In this document: in pieces, positions 38,601 to 48,869 of the stretch | Layout: each line of letters opens with the position of its first letter | Position numbering within the stretch: the stretch's first letter is position 1 | Source: Sutcliffiella deserti | GTDB lineage: Bacteria > Bacillota > Bacilli > Bacillales > Bacillaceae_I | Direction: 5' to 3' | DNA: 64,000 nucleotides | Assembly (NCBI RefSeq): GCF_020037475.1 | Contig: NZ_JAIQDB010000001.1 | Span: forward strand, 248,001-312,000 | Translations under genes and position numbers: made by a program | The notes under the pieces: generated by a model | Database searches by the model: none | What the model was told of the DNA's origin: nothing | The model's input: the letters and a program-made list of their open reading frames with translations, nothing else

Positions 38601-39863
38601 TTACAAAAAGAACTTTTGAATATCATTCCATGTAACAACAAGCATTAATAACATTAATAACGCAAATCCTATAAAGTGGACTAGACCTTCTTTTTGACGA
38701 TCAATAGGTCTACCTCTTACTGCCTCTGCAGCAAAGAACATAAGTCGGCCGCCATCCAATGCTGGAATAGGGAGCAGGTTGATAATTCCTAGGTTAATAC
38801 TAAGCACGGCCGTCCACCTGATTAACAAGAGGACTCCTGATTCTGCCACCACTTCGGTGGATTTATAGATCCCAACAGGACCTGAAAGCATATCGATGGA
38901 GAATTGACCTGTTACCAGTTTACCAAGACCTGTAATGATTTCTTTAGTCCAGTTGTATGTTTCGGTCCCTGCTTTAGGAATTGCTCCTAGTACAGATTTC
39001 TCCATCGGCATATAAACACCAATGATTCCTATTGTTTCTCCTCCTTCGACTTGTTCAGCCTTTGGAGTAATTGGAATATTTAAGGATTGGCCATTTCTGT
39101 CAACTAGGAATAACAATTCTTCGTTAGGGTTCACTTGTATAATCTTTACCACATCATCCCAAGAAGAGACACTATTGTCATTTATCGCAATAACCTTATC
39201 TCCTTGTTGCAAGCCTGATGCTTGCGCAGGTCCGTCTGAAGTTAATTCACCCATAATTGCCTCATTAACAGGATATCCCTGCACCATCCCAAGGAAGGCA
39301 AAAAGCAAAAATGCTAGTATAAAGTTCATCATAGGTCCTGCAAAAATCGCCATCGTCCGCTGACCTAATGTTTTTGAACCAAACTGACGGTCATAAGGAG
39401 CATTTTGTATTTCTTGACCATCCATCACGAAATAGGAATCTCTGCTTACAGCAAATTCGTGAAGAGTCTCTTCATCATTCAGTTCATATCCGCGAATAAT
39501 AAGGTTATGTTCTAAATCTGCATGTTCTACTTCAATAATTTTTGCCTCAGGATGCTTATCCTTATTATTTATAACTACTTTGTTGACTTCTCCCATATCA
39601 TTGAATAATAAACCAATATGATAGCCAGGTTTTATCTCAATAACTTCTGGATCTTCCCCTGCCATTCGTACAAATCCACCGATAGGTAAAAGTCTAATTG
39701 TATAAACTGTATCATCTTTCTTGAAAGAAAATACTTTCGGACCAAACCCTATTGCAAACTCTCTACATAAAATACCTGCTCTCTTTGCAAAGACCAGATG
39801 GCCTAGTTCATGAACGAAAACTAGCACCCCAAAAATAATGATAAAAGCTATAACTGTATTCAC
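38601..39863 (-). CDS. rasP: RasP, site-2 intramembrane zinc protease (RseP family)
   Basis: A 420-residue S2P protease. HELGH is at residues 18-22 in the first membrane segment; the second catalytic motif NLLPIPALDGGRL is near residue 365; one PDZ domain (ASGLQQGDKVIAINDNSVSSWDD) lies between. Four membrane segments are expected. RasP cleaves anti-sigma factors such as RsiW, and signal-peptide remnants and FtsL in B. subtilis. The gene follows dxr by 13 bases. Confidence 0.96.
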   Translation of the reverse strand: MNTVIAFIIIFGVLVFVHELGHLVFAKRAGILCREFAIGFGPKVFSFKKDDTVYTIRLLPIGGFVRMAGEDPEVIEIKPGYHIGLLFNDMGEVNKVVINNKDKHPEAKIIEVEHADLEHNLIIRGYELNDEETLHEFAVSRDSYFVMDGQEIQNAPYDRQFGSKTLGQRTMAIFAGPMMNFILAFLLFAFLGMVQGYPVNEAIMGELTSDGPAQASGLQQGDKVIAINDNSVSSWDDVVKIIQVNPNEELLFLVDRNGQSLNIPITPKAEQVEGGETIGIIGVYMPMEKSVLGAIPKAGTETYNWTKEIITGLGKLVTGQFSIDMLSGPVGIYKSTEVVAESGVLLLIRWTAVLSINLGIINLLPIPALDGGRLMFFAAEAVRGRPIDRQKEGLVHFIGFALLMLLMLVVTWNDIQKFFL

Positions 39864-39876
39864 TAGATTTCCACCT

Positions 39877-41028
39877 CTAATCTATTAGTGAACGAACATA
39901 TTCTCTCGTCTCGATGTCTACTTCAGTAATGGTTTGTAGATCTGGAACTTTTTGAACAGAATGTCTTGCCATGGCCTTTTCTATCATGTGCTCTATTGTT
40001 AAGAACTCGATTTTTCCTGACAAGAATCCTTCCACTGCAATTTCATTTGCTGCATTCAGAACAGTAGGCATCGTTCCCCCTGTTTTACCTGCCTCAAAAG
40101 CAAAATGTAAGCAGCGGAAACGTTCAAAATCCATCGTTTCAAAATGAAGTTTTCCCATTTCAACAAGGTTTAGTCTTTTTCCTGATGTGTGAACCAAACG
40201 ATCTGGATAACTTAAAGCATATTGTATCGGAACCCGCATATCAGGTGTTCCTAATTGGGCGATGATGCTTGTATCACAAAACTCAACCATAGAATGTATT
40301 GCACTTTCTCTATGCAGTACCACTTGAATTTCTTCATACGGGATACCAAACAACCAATGTGCTTCAATAACTTCAAGTCCTTTATTCATCATGGTTGCGG
40401 AGTCTATCGTAATCTTCGCTCCCATCGACCAATTCGGATGATTTAAAGCGTCGGAAACCGTAACTCCTATCAGTTGATCCCGAGTTTTATCACGAAAGCT
40501 CCCCCCAGAAGCTGTTAATATCAGCGATTGGATATTTTTCTCCTTTTCTCCTTGTAGACATTGGTATATAGCTGAATGTTCACTGTCTACAGGAAGAATG
40601 GAAACACCATGCTTCTTTGCTTCATCCATGACGATATGCCCTGCGGTCACTAATGTCTCTTTATTAGCAAGTGCAATCGTTTTTTTACTTTCGATAGCAT
40701 GTAGTGTTGGAACTAGTCCTACACTACCAACTACAGAATTGACGACAATATCCGTATCCTTAAAGGTCGCCACTTCAATTAAGCCTTCTTCCCCGTCTAC
40801 AACTTTAATAGACCGGCCAACTAATTGACTTTTTAACATTTCTCGGTCATTTCTGCTTTTAACTGATACTAATGATGGAGAAAATTCATCAATTATTTCA
40901 GAAGCAACTTTTATATTGCTTCCAACACTAAATGCTACAAGCTTAAATAGGTCAGGGTGCTGCCTAATTACTTCCAAGGTCTGAATCCCTATAGAACCAG
41001 AAGCCCCCAATAAACTTATTTGTTTCAC
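39877..41028 (-). CDS. dxr: 1-deoxy-D-xylulose-5-phosphate reductoisomerase
   Basis: A 383-residue enzyme of the MEP isoprenoid pathway, converting DXP to MEP with NADPH. The Rossmann motif [17 protein letters not shown] is at the N terminus; the metal-binding acidic residues are in [12 protein letters not shown] (near 145) and in [14 protein letters not shown] (near 220). I use the GTG at 41028 ([11 protein letters not shown]), 5 bases after AAGGAGAGGG; this also gives exactly the B. subtilis length, whereas the ATG at 41055 adds nine residues. Confidence 0.95.
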   Translation of the reverse strand: MKQISLLGASGSIGIQTLEVIRQHPDLFKLVAFSVGSNIKVASEIIDEFSPSLVSVKSRNDREMLKSQLVGRSIKVVDGEEGLIEVATFKDTDIVVNSVVGSVGLVPTLHAIESKKTIALANKETLVTAGHIVMDEAKKHGVSILPVDSEHSAIYQCLQGEKEKNIQSLILTASGGSFRDKTRDQLIGVTVSDALNHPNWSMGAKITIDSATMMNKGLEVIEAHWLFGIPYEEIQVVLHRESAIHSMVEFCDTSIIAQLGTPDMRVPIQYALSYPDRLVHTSGKRLNLVEMGKLHFETMDFERFRCLHFAFEAGKTGGTMPTVLNAANEIAVEGFLSGKIEFLTIEHMIEKAMARHSVQKVPDLQTITEVDIETREYVRSLID

Positions 41029-41067
41029 TAGCACCCTCTCCTTCCATACCCTCACTTTTTTTCTGAG

Positions 41068-41856
41068 TTAGGATATAAATCTATGTATAAAGTGTAATAG
41101 TGGCAGCACAAAGAGAAGGCTGTCGAAGCGATCTAATATCCCACCGTGGCCCGGGAGGATTTTACCTGAATCTTTAATCTGATAGTATCTCTTTAAAGCA
41201 GACTCGGCAAGATCTCCAATTTGCCCTACTACTGAAAGAATACTCGCTAATAAAACTGTTACTAAAACAGAATGAGTAAAATCTACAACAAAATGGAAGA
41301 TAATTGCTAATACAATAGCACAAATAACTCCTCCAATAGAGCCTTCCACTGTCTTGTTAGGACTGATTTCAGGCCATAACTTTTTATTGCCTATTGCTTT
41401 TCCTATAAAATATGCTCCAGAGTCGGTTGTCCAAATTACAAATAAAGCAAAAAACACATAAGCCAAAGATATTTCACGAATTTCGATAAAATAATAAAAA
41501 CCCATTCCAATATAAACCGTTGAAGCAAGAATAAAGCCTACATCATCAAATGTGAATTTGTTTTTAGATAATACTGTGTAAGTTAATAGTAGCAAGACAA
41601 TTAGTAACAGAAAATCAATTTTCAAAAAGATAGGATCTAAAGGTAGCCAGGAGCTCGGCAATAAGAATATCCATATAAGTAAAAGGGACAGCAGACCAGG
41701 TATGCTAACAATGGAATGCTTTTTCATCCTTAAAGCCTCATATAAACCTACAGATGCTAATAAGTAAACAAAGATGACAAATGGCAATTCACCGTAAACA
41801 ACAATAGGTAAAAACACCGCTGCTGCTATTAAAGCTGTAATAATCCGTTGTTTCAT
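41068..41856 (-). CDS. cdsA: Phosphatidate cytidylyltransferase
   Basis: A 262-residue integral membrane enzyme making CDP-diacylglycerol. At least seven hydrophobic segments are visible. The CDP-OH signature SALKRYYQIKDSGKILPGHGGILDRFDS lies near residues 215-243 (first part ESALKRYYQIKDSGK). It is downstream of uppS by 18 bases, a usual cluster with dxr and rasP. Confidence 0.96.
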   Translation of the reverse strand: MKQRIITALIAAAVFLPIVVYGELPFVIFVYLLASVGLYEALRMKKHSIVSIPGLLSLLLIWIFLLPSSWLPLDPIFLKIDFLLLIVLLLLTYTVLSKNKFTFDDVGFILASTVYIGMGFYYFIEIREISLAYVFFALFVIWTTDSGAYFIGKAIGNKKLWPEISPNKTVEGSIGGVICAIVLAIIFHFVVDFTHSVLVTVLLASILSVVGQIGDLAESALKRYYQIKDSGKILPGHGGILDRFDSLLFVLPLLHFIHRFIS

Positions 41857-41874
41857 TGTATGTCCAACACCTTC

Positions 41875-42648
41875 TTATATACCACCAAATCTTCTTCCAC
41901 GCTGTTGAAAACTGTTTATCGCCTCGTAAAGGTGAAGCTCCTCAAAATCAGGCCATAGTACATCCGTAAAATAAAATTCAGCATAGGCTAATTGCCAGAG
42001 CATAAAATTGCTCAATCTTATTTCCCCACTTGTACGAATAAGAAGATCTGGGTCTGGTAATTGATTACTGAAAAGATATTCTGAGAAAACCTCTTCAGAA
42101 AGTTGTTCTGTAGTAATAGTATTGTTCTGTAAATCTATTGCTACATTTTTCACTGCACGCAGTATTTCATCTCTACCGCCATAATTCAGGGCGAAATTTA
42201 ATATTAGTCCGGTATTGTTTTTGGTTTTTTCCATTGCACCTTCCACTGCTCGAAGCGTGTGTTCAGGAAGGTCGGATTTGTTGCCCATCAGGCGCACTTG
42301 CACATTCTCTTCAATTAGTTCTGGAAGAAATGTTCCAAGAAACTCCTCTGGCAGCTTCATTAGAAAATCCACCTCAAGTTTCGGTCGCTTCCAGTTTTCT
42401 GTAGAAAAAGCGTACATGGTTAAAACTTTAACACCTAAACCATTAGCAGCTTTTGTTATTTTCCTTACTGTTTTCATTCCTTCATGGTGTCCTGCAATTC
42501 TAGGTAAAGCACGTTTCTTTGCCCAACGTCCATTGCCATCCATTATAACAGCAATATGTTTTGGGATAGGGTGTTTCAATAGTTCTTCCTTTGTAAGGGA
42601 AGATTTAGAGGTTTCTTTGCCTCTCCACTCTTGTATTTTCTTCAGCAT
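41875..42648 (-). CDS. uppS: Undecaprenyl diphosphate synthase
   Basis: A 257-residue cis-prenyltransferase that builds the C55 lipid carrier for peptidoglycan and teichoic acids. The catalytic Asp is in HIAVIMDGNGRWA (about residue 37), with the substrate Arg/His region GHHEGM and the FSTENWKRP stretch. The conserved RTSGEIRLSNFMLWQLAYAE motif is complete. The ATG at 42648 has GGAGG upstream. A terminator lies between frr and this gene, so it probably starts the uppS-cdsA-dxr-rasP unit. Confidence 0.96.
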   Translation of the reverse strand: MLKKIQEWRGKETSKSSLTKEELLKHPIPKHIAVIMDGNGRWAKKRALPRIAGHHEGMKTVRKITKAANGLGVKVLTMYAFSTENWKRPKLEVDFLMKLPEEFLGTFLPELIEENVQVRLMGNKSDLPEHTLRAVEGAMEKTKNNTGLILNFALNYGGRDEILRAVKNVAIDLQNNTITTEQLSEEVFSEYLFSNQLPDPDLLIRTSGEIRLSNFMLWQLAYAEFYFTDVLWPDFEELHLYEAINSFQQRGRRFGGI

Positions 42649-42715
42649 AAAAATCCTCCATTAAAAATAAATAACTACCTTACTGTTGGTACTTATTTAT
42701 AGTAACAGTATTAAC

Positions 42716-42746
42716 AAAAAAACCCCCTGTAAACGTTAGAGGGTCT
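42716..42746 (-). terminator. intrinsic terminator after frr
   Basis: ACCCTCT and AGGGGGT pair (one wobble) around AACGTTTAC, followed by seven T residues on the minus strand. Confidence 0.9.
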
Positions 42747-42776
42747 TTCCATCTTTCTATTTTACATGTAAATCGC

Positions 42777-43334
42777 TCAGACTTCCATGATTTCTTTTTC
42801 TTTTTCTTTTGTTACTGTTTCAACCTTAGCAATAAAGTTGTCTGTTTGCTTCTGAATGTCATCAGTATAGCCACGTAATTCGTCTTCGGTAATGTCTCCG
42901 CTCTTTTCAAGCTTCTTTAAATCATCATTCCCATCACGACGAATGTTACGGATTGCTACCTTTGCTTCTTCAGACGACTTTTTAACCACTTTCACTAGCT
43001 CTTTACGTCTTTCTTCTGTCAAAGCAGGAATAGAAATGCGGATTACTGATCCATCATTAGAAGGATTCAGTCCAAGGTCTGCTCTAATAATAGCTTTTTC
43101 AATATCACCTAATGAAGACTTATCATATGGTTGCACAACTAATAACCTAGCTTCAGGAACATTTATGGAAGCTAATTGATTAACAGGTGTAGGTGCGCCA
43201 TAATAATCCACTGTTACTTTGTCTAAAAGAGCAGCACTAGCTCGTCCAGCACGGATAGATGCTAATTCTCTAGAATAGGATTGAATTGCTTTTTCCATTC
43301 TATCTTTTGTTTGTGTAATAACTTGTTTGGCCAT
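42777..43334 (-). CDS. frr: Ribosome recycling factor
   Basis: A 185-residue RRF, the normal length, with a three-helix domain and the [23 protein letters not shown] core. It splits post-termination ribosomes with EF-G. It follows pyrH by one base. ATG at 43334 with GAGGGGG upstream. Confidence 0.97.
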   Translation of the reverse strand: MAKQVITQTKDRMEKAIQSYSRELASIRAGRASAALLDKVTVDYYGAPTPVNQLASINVPEARLLVVQPYDKSSLGDIEKAIIRADLGLNPSNDGSVIRISIPALTEERRKELVKVVKKSSEEAKVAIRNIRRDGNDDLKKLEKSGDITEDELRGYTDDIQKQTDNFIAKVETVTKEKEKEIMEV

Positions 43335-43335
43335 G

Positions 43336-44058
43336 TTATTTCCCCCTCACAATCGTTCCAATATTTTCACCTAAAACAACTCGTTTAATGTTTCCTTCTT
43401 CCATGATAGAAAATACGATAATCGGAATGTTATTATCCATACATAAAGATGAAGCGGTAGAGTCCATAACAGCAAGTCCTTCTCTTAAAACGTCAAGGTA
43501 AGTAAGCGTTTCGTATTTCGTCGCTGTACGATCAATGCTAGGATCGGCAGAGTATACACCATCTACATTGTTTTTTGCCATAAGAATCACTTCTGCTTCA
43601 ATTTCCGCTGCACGTAATGCAGCAGTTGTATCTGTTGAGAAATAAGGGTTACCTGTTCCAGCAGCAAAAATAACTACACGTTTTTTCTCTAAGTGACGAA
43701 TTGCTTTTCTTCTTATGTAAGGTTCAGCAACCTGACGCATTTCAATGGAGGTTTGTACACGTGTCTCAACACCGGCATTCTCTAGACTATCTTGAAGTGC
43801 TAGTGAATTCATTACTGTTGCCAGCATTCCCATATAATCGGCAGAGGCACGGTCCATTCCCATCTCGCTTCCAACCTTACCTCTCCAAATGTTCCCGCCT
43901 CCAACAACTACAGCAACCTCCACACCTAGGTCAGCCAATTCTTTAACTTGATGAGAAACAGATTTAATTACAGTTGGATTAATACCAAAGCCTTGCTCTC
44001 CTGCTAAAGCTTCCCCACTTAATTTTAATACAATACGACGATATTTTGCTTCAGACAT
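43336..44058 (-). CDS. pyrH: UMP kinase
   Basis: A 240-residue amino-acid-kinase-fold UMP kinase, with [11 protein letters not shown] at the N terminus, [11 protein letters not shown] near residue 55, the UMP-binding [16 protein letters not shown] stretch, and [12 protein letters not shown]. It supplies UDP. It shares a transcript with frr downstream and is separated from tsf by a terminator and a decayed repeat. Confidence 0.97.
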   Translation of the reverse strand: MSEAKYRRIVLKLSGEALAGEQGFGINPTVIKSVSHQVKELADLGVEVAVVVGGGNIWRGKVGSEMGMDRASADYMGMLATVMNSLALQDSLENAGVETRVQTSIEMRQVAEPYIRRKAIRHLEKKRVVIFAAGTGNPYFSTDTTAALRAAEIEAEVILMAKNNVDGVYSADPSIDRTATKYETLTYLDVLREGLAVMDSTASSLCMDNNIPIIVFSIMEEGNIKRVVLGENIGTIVRGK

Positions 44059-44124
44059 AATAACCTCCAGGAATCCAAGGATTTCTTATTTTAATAGCTC
44101 TTGCTAAGTACCACTGTTAATTCC

Positions 44125-44172
44125 AGACATGGCTTGTTTCCACCCCAGACAACATCCAGGTGCGCCATTTCT
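44125..44172 (+). repeat. possible decayed copy of the structured repeat between tsf and pyrH
   Basis: AGACATGGC (44125-44133) and GCCATTTCT (44164-44172) could form the outer stem with one mismatch, and CCACTGTTAATTCC just before recalls the family edge CCGCTGTTACTTTCC. The GC-rich middle is gone. Weak case. Confidence 0.4.
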
Positions 44173-44214
44173 CGTTTATTACGCAACTACAGTTTACATG
44201 ATAAGAGCCTTTTT

Positions 44215-44243
44215 AAAAAAGGGAACACAAAGTGTGCTCCCGG
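44215..44243 (-). terminator. intrinsic terminator after tsf
   Basis: GGGAGCACA and TGTGTTCCC pair around CTT (one mismatch), followed by six T residues on the minus strand. Confidence 0.9.
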
Positions 44244-44264
44244 AATATTCAGAGTGTTGTTCTC

Positions 44265-45146
44265 TTATTTTTTAACTTGGTTCATTACTTCTTCAGCAAA
44301 ATTGTCTTGACGTCTTTCAATTCCTTCTCCAACTTCATAACGGACAAACGCCTTAACAGTTCCACCTTTGCTTTGTACAAATTGACGTACTTTCATATCT
44401 GGGTTTTTAACAAAAGTTTGGTCTAATAGGCAGATATCTTCAAAGTATTTCCCAAGACGCCCTTCTACCATTTTAGCAACGATATTTTCAGGTTTACCTT
44501 CATTTAAAGCTTGCTGTGTTAATACTTCACGCTCACGTTCTGCTTCTTCTGCAGAAACTTCGTCGCGAGAAACATATTTAGGATTGATTGCAGCAATATG
44601 CATTGCTACATCTTTAGCAGCTTCCTCATCGGTTGTACCTTCAAGCAATGTTAAAACACCGATACGACCACCCATGTGTAAGTAAGCACCAAATGCATCC
44701 TCATCAGTTTTAGTAGCAATAGTATAACGACGAAGAGTTAATTTTTCTCCAATTTTAGCGATAGCTGAGTTGATATGTTCAGAAACTACAACACCGTTAT
44801 CCATTTTCAATTCAAGTGCTGCTTCCACATTTTCAGGTTTATGCGTGATTAACAATTGACCCAATTCAGTAACAAGAGTTTTAAAACCTTCATTTTTAGC
44901 TACAAAATCTGTTTCAGAGTTAACTTCTAGAATAACCGCTTCGTTTCCTTTAGTAACAATTGCAGTTAATCCTTCTGCAGCAATACGATCTGTCTTTTTA
45001 GCAGCTTTTGCAATCCCTTTTTCGCGTAGAAAGTCGATTGCTTTATCGATATCACCATCTGTTTCCATTAATGCTTTTTTACAATCCATCATTCCAGCGC
45101 CAGTTTTTTCACGTAATTCTTTTACCATTTGAGCAGTAACAGCCAT
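44265..45146 (-). CDS. tsf: Elongation factor Ts
   Basis: A 293-residue guanine nucleotide exchange factor for EF-Tu. The N-terminal UBA-like domain ([19 protein letters not shown]) and the exchange-core motif [13 protein letters not shown] are clear. ATG at 45146, AAGGAGGAAT upstream. It lies between rpsB and pyrH, with terminators on both sides, the one upstream probably leaky or bypassed. Confidence 0.97.
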   Translation of the reverse strand: MAVTAQMVKELREKTGAGMMDCKKALMETDGDIDKAIDFLREKGIAKAAKKTDRIAAEGLTAIVTKGNEAVILEVNSETDFVAKNEGFKTLVTELGQLLITHKPENVEAALELKMDNGVVVSEHINSAIAKIGEKLTLRRYTIATKTDEDAFGAYLHMGGRIGVLTLLEGTTDEEAAKDVAMHIAAINPKYVSRDEVSAEEAEREREVLTQQALNEGKPENIVAKMVEGRLGKYFEDICLLDQTFVKNPDMKVRQFVQSKGGTVKAFVRYEVGEGIERRQDNFAEEVMNQVKK

Positions 45147-45227
45147 AATAATAATTCCTCCTTAGGTTATGTAAATCTATAATAGGTACAATCAATTTAA
45201 GTTGCCCTATCACATATTATATTTTCC

Positions 45228-45271
45228 AAAAAAAGGTGATAAAAGGCTTTCCCCTCTTATCACCTTTTTTC
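45228..45271 (-). terminator. terminator between rpsB and tsf
   Basis: AAAAGGTGATAA and TTATCACCTTTT form a 12-pair stem on the minus strand and are followed by further T residues. It may set the ratio of S2 to EF-Ts. Confidence 0.9.
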
Positions 45272-45280
45272 TAAATCTAA

Positions 45281-46006
<726 letters not shown>

Positions 46007-46153
46007 CTAATGGTTTTTTTTCCTCCGTTTACTTCATTTTTAAACAAAACTGATAAGATCAGCACCATTGCTTAAATCGGCAAACGTGTGAATTTATAAC
46101 ACCGAAAGTAACTATATCACATACGCTTTACACAATCAAGTGCAAAATGACTT

Positions 46154-46627
46154 TCACTGTCGAATTTTCCATAAAAGCTCTATCTCCGTTTTACCTTTAT
46201 TCAGCTTCTTAGCAATATCTTCAAGAGAATGCCCTTTTTCAACTAAATGCGACACCTGTTCATACAAACTTAAGCTCTCAAAGTTCTCTTTCTTATCAGA
46301 TGATAGCTTTTGTTCATTTTCATTCAAAAGCATTTCAACGTCTTGTTGTGTAATTTCAGATTCTGTTCTATCAATGAGGTTTTCCCTCGCCATTTTCACT
46401 GTAGGAGCATTAGCATGTCGTTTGTCTGTTATTTTTGATAAAAATATTTCATTTTCTTCTTTTAGCTCATAAACATAGCCACTTATTGTTTCTTCCGCTT
46501 CTTTCAATAAATGGTGATAATCCTGCTCAAGCTGTTGCACTTTCGAGAATTTAACATAAAGGATGATTACAAAAAATATTGCAAGTAAGCTCAACATGAA
46601 GTTTATCACTAAAAATATTACTGTCAT
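46154..46627 (-). CDS. swrB: SwrB-like membrane-anchored motility protein (YlxL)
   Basis: A 157-residue protein with one N-terminal membrane segment (residues about 3-26, FLVINFMLSLLAIFFVII), a coiled-coil middle (about 30-110) and a small C-terminal helix-turn-helix-like segment (HSLEDIAKKLNKGKTEIELLWKI). Place as last gene of fla/che, behind sigD, and layout match SwrB, which in B. subtilis promotes hook-basal body completion and sigma D activity. Sequence conservation of this family is low. A 167-base gap with a decayed repeat separates it from sigD. I found no clear terminator behind it. Confidence 0.78.
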   Translation of the reverse strand: MTVIFLVINFMLSLLAIFFVIILYVKFSKVQQLEQDYHHLLKEAEETISGYVYELKEENEIFLSKITDKRHANAPTVKMARENLIDRTESEITQQDVEMLLNENEQKLSSDKKENFESLSLYEQVSHLVEKGHSLEDIAKKLNKGKTEIELLWKIRQ

Positions 46628-46704
46628 ACAGCTTCACGACCTTTTTATAAAGCTAGGTTAATGCCAGGTTGTTAATAGTTCCTGGCTATTGATTCAAGGG
46701 AGTG

Positions 46705-46785
46705 TGTAAAGCTCCTGAGGGTGGCAACGGGAGTCCCAATCGACCCGCAACCGCTTTGCCTTTTCAGGAATCAACAACGGTTACT
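46705..46785 (-). repeat. decayed copy of the structured repeat between sigD and swrB
   Basis: On the minus strand ACCGTTGTTGATTCCTGAAAAGGC matches the left edge and outer stem (two parts: ACCGTTGTTGATTCC and GAAAAGGC); then GCGGTTGCGGG, GACTCCCGTTGCC and CTCAGGAG recall the middle stem and right end, with pairing partly lost. Confidence 0.55.
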
Positions 46786-46794
46786 AATACATCC

Positions 46795-47559
46795 TTAATT
46801 TAAAGCAGACAATTCTTTACGCAATTTGAAGATCGCTTTTGAATGGATTTGTGAAATCCGCGAAGTTGTAAGAGACATTACCTGTCCTATTTCTGTTAGT
46901 GTTAGTTCTTCTTTATAAAAAAGACTGATTACCAATTGCTCATTCTTATTTAATTTATCAATTTGCTCCATTAAATCTTGAATTGCCTCTGATTTTAACA
47001 CTTCTTCTTCAGGTGATATGCTAGAGTCATCCCTCAAAGTGTATCTTTGTTGGTTGGAATCTTCCTGATCACTAGGCATTTCATCTATAGAAAGCATATT
47101 ACAATAGAGAATTTCATGTGTGATGGAAGCTATTTCTTTTTCCGGCATGGAAAGTTCATTCGCTAGTTCCTCTAAAGTAGCATTTCTCATATAATTTTGT
47201 TCTAGTTTTTCCATTGCGCTTTCAATTTTCTTGGCTTTTTCACGCAAGCTGCGTGGAAGCCAATCCTCTTTTCTTAATCCGTCTATAATGGATCCACGTA
47301 TTCGAAAGGAAGCATACGTGTCAAATTTCAAGTCTCGCGAAGGATCGAATTTTTCAAGTGCATCAAATAGCCCTACTAACGCTAAACTTTTCAATTCTTC
47401 ACGTTTCACACTTTTGGGAAGGCCGGTTGCGATGCGTTGTACATGATAATTAACTAATGGCATATAATTTTGCACTAAATAATCGCCTGCTTCGGGATCT
47501 TTGCGAGTTTTCCAAAGGTTCCAATAATAAGATTCCTTGTTGGATGTCATTGTCTTCAT
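46795..47559 (-). CDS. sigD: RNA polymerase sigma factor SigD (FliA/WhiG family)
   Basis: A 254-residue sigma factor for late flagellar, chemotaxis and autolysin genes. Region 2 has the YMPLVNYHVQRIATGLP and KFDTYASFRIRGSIIDGLR stretches; region 3 ESAMEKLEQNYMRNATLEELA; region 4 ELTLTEIGQVMSLTTSRISQIHSKA with its helix-turn-helix. Start ATG at 47559, 6 bases after AAGGGAGGG, instead of 33 bases upstream. It is 37 bases behind cheD, near the far end of a very long operon, a position that in B. subtilis affects how many cells become motile. Confidence 0.96.
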   Translation of the reverse strand: MKTMTSNKESYYWNLWKTRKDPEAGDYLVQNYMPLVNYHVQRIATGLPKSVKREELKSLALVGLFDALEKFDPSRDLKFDTYASFRIRGSIIDGLRKEDWLPRSLREKAKKIESAMEKLEQNYMRNATLEELANELSMPEKEIASITHEILYCNMLSIDEMPSDQEDSNQQRYTLRDDSSISPEEEVLKSEAIQDLMEQIDKLNKNEQLVISLFYKEELTLTEIGQVMSLTTSRISQIHSKAIFKLRKELSALN

Positions 47560-47596
47560 GGCTTTCCCTCCCTTTGTCCTGCTAAGAGCCAAAACA

Positions 47597-48097
47597 TCAG
47601 ATATACCTGATTCCTTTATTAACTGTTTTAATCATTAGTTTTCCGTTTTCAGGATTAAATTCAATCGTTCTTCCACTGTTTCCACCACAATCTTCTCCAA
47701 GAATAGGAATATGATATTTTTCAAGCATCATCTTTACCGCTTCCACGTTTCTTGGCCCAATTCTCATCATTTCACTACTATTACTTGTGAATTGAAACAT
47801 TTGGGCTCCTCCGGCTATTTTCGCTTTGAGTAAGGAGGATTTTGCACCGTTTTGAAGAAGCACCTCTAGTAGATTATCCACCCCTGTATCTGCATATTTA
47901 CTTGGGTTGAACGAAGAGGTACGCGCAAGACTCGAGTTCGGCAGCATCACATGAACCATTCCAGCGATTTTTGCTGTTATGTCATACAATACCAATCCTA
48001 CACAAGAACCAAGACCAGATGTTCGAATACATTGTGGCGACTTCACCAGATTCATTTCCGCTATACCAACTTTTATTATACTTTGTACTCCAAGCAT
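47597..48097 (-). CDS. cheD: Chemoreceptor glutamine deamidase CheD
   Basis: A 166-residue CheD. The catalytic Cys is in SGLGSCVGLVLYD (residue 32) and His in GMVHVMLP (residue 49), with a Thr further on. It deamidates receptors and, bound to CheC, sets the CheY-P level in adaptation. The gene begins one base after the cheC stop, so the partners are made together. Confidence 0.95.
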   Translation of the reverse strand: MLGVQSIIKVGIAEMNLVKSPQCIRTSGLGSCVGLVLYDITAKIAGMVHVMLPNSSLARTSSFNPSKYADTGVDNLLEVLLQNGAKSSLLKAKIAGGAQMFQFTSNSSEMMRIGPRNVEAVKMMLEKYHIPILGEDCGGNSGRTIEFNPENGKLMIKTVNKGIRYI

Positions 48098-48724
48098 TTA
48101 TTTCTCCCCTAATGCAGTCAATATTTTTTCAAAAGAATCGGGATAAGGGATAAGAAAAAAGTGCCCCTTTGCTTTTTCAGTCAGTCCGTCGGATATTTCT
48201 GAAAGCTCTGTATCAATAAAAATGGCGTGATCGCTTATTTGTGAAATCTCCAAAAGGCCTGCCATAACTATAGCTCCTACCATATCTACCGTTACTTGTG
48301 GAACTGAAGGTGTTACATTCAAACCAATAGCATCAGATAATGCAGTCAGGTAGTGTGCAGAAATAATGTTACCTAGCTCCTGTAGTGCAGATAACCCCAT
48401 CTCATGAGTGGATAAACTATCTGGGTCAACACTTTTATCTCCTACTAATTGATGAACAAGTCTTGTAGCATCTTCTAGCGAAAGCACAAAGAACAAGCTT
48501 CCCTCTAACTCACCTTCCATCGTTAAGAATACCGCTGCGACGGGACGATCTGGACCTCCTGCTAATTCCATCATCTCGTTAAAGGAAACAATTTTGGCAA
48601 AAGGAACCGTCATATTCACATCTTTATTTAATAGTTTCGATAAAGCTGTTGCTGCATTACCAGCACCTATATTACTTAATTCCTTTAATAGGTCAAGCTC
48701 ATTTAAGTTCTCATGCGTATCCAT
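48098..48724 (-). CDS. cheC: CheY-P phosphatase CheC
   Basis: A 208-residue CheC with two pseudo-symmetric phosphatase motifs: LKELSNIGAGNAATAL near residues 14-30 and LSALQELGNIISAHYL near residues 110-125, each with the Glu-x2-Asn pair. It removes phosphate from CheY-P and is stimulated by CheD. ATG at 48724 with AAGGAGG upstream. A shortened repeat lies between cheW and this gene, which in relatives are close together. Confidence 0.95.
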   Translation of the reverse strand: MDTHENLNELDLLKELSNIGAGNAATALSKLLNKDVNMTVPFAKIVSFNEMMELAGGPDRPVAAVFLTMEGELEGSLFFVLSLEDATRLVHQLVGDKSVDPDSLSTHEMGLSALQELGNIISAHYLTALSDAIGLNVTPSVPQVTVDMVGAIVMAGLLEISQISDHAIFIDTELSEISDGLTEKAKGHFFLIPYPDSFEKILTALGEK

Positions 48725-48749
48725 GTCAACCTCCTTTTATCATTAGCTC

Positions 48750-48838
48750 TGTTAAGCACCGCTGTTGATCCCCTCAAAAGGCTTCGCTTTCCGCGGGCGG
48801 TAGGCTAAACCTTTTGCTCCAATCATCAGCTGGAATAT
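48750..48838 (+). repeat. shortened copy of the structured repeat between cheW and cheC
   Basis: TTAAGCACCGCTGTTGATC, then CAAAAGGCTTCGCTTTCCGCGGGCGG, TAGGCTAAACC and CTTTTGCTCCAATCATCAGC (longer strings split here). Both edges and the outer stem AAAAGG/CCTTTT remain, but the middle stem and tip are deleted. It lies 26 bases upstream of the cheC start codon. Confidence 0.85.
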
Positions 48839-48869
48839 CACTATTATCACCACTCATCTTTAACAAAAC

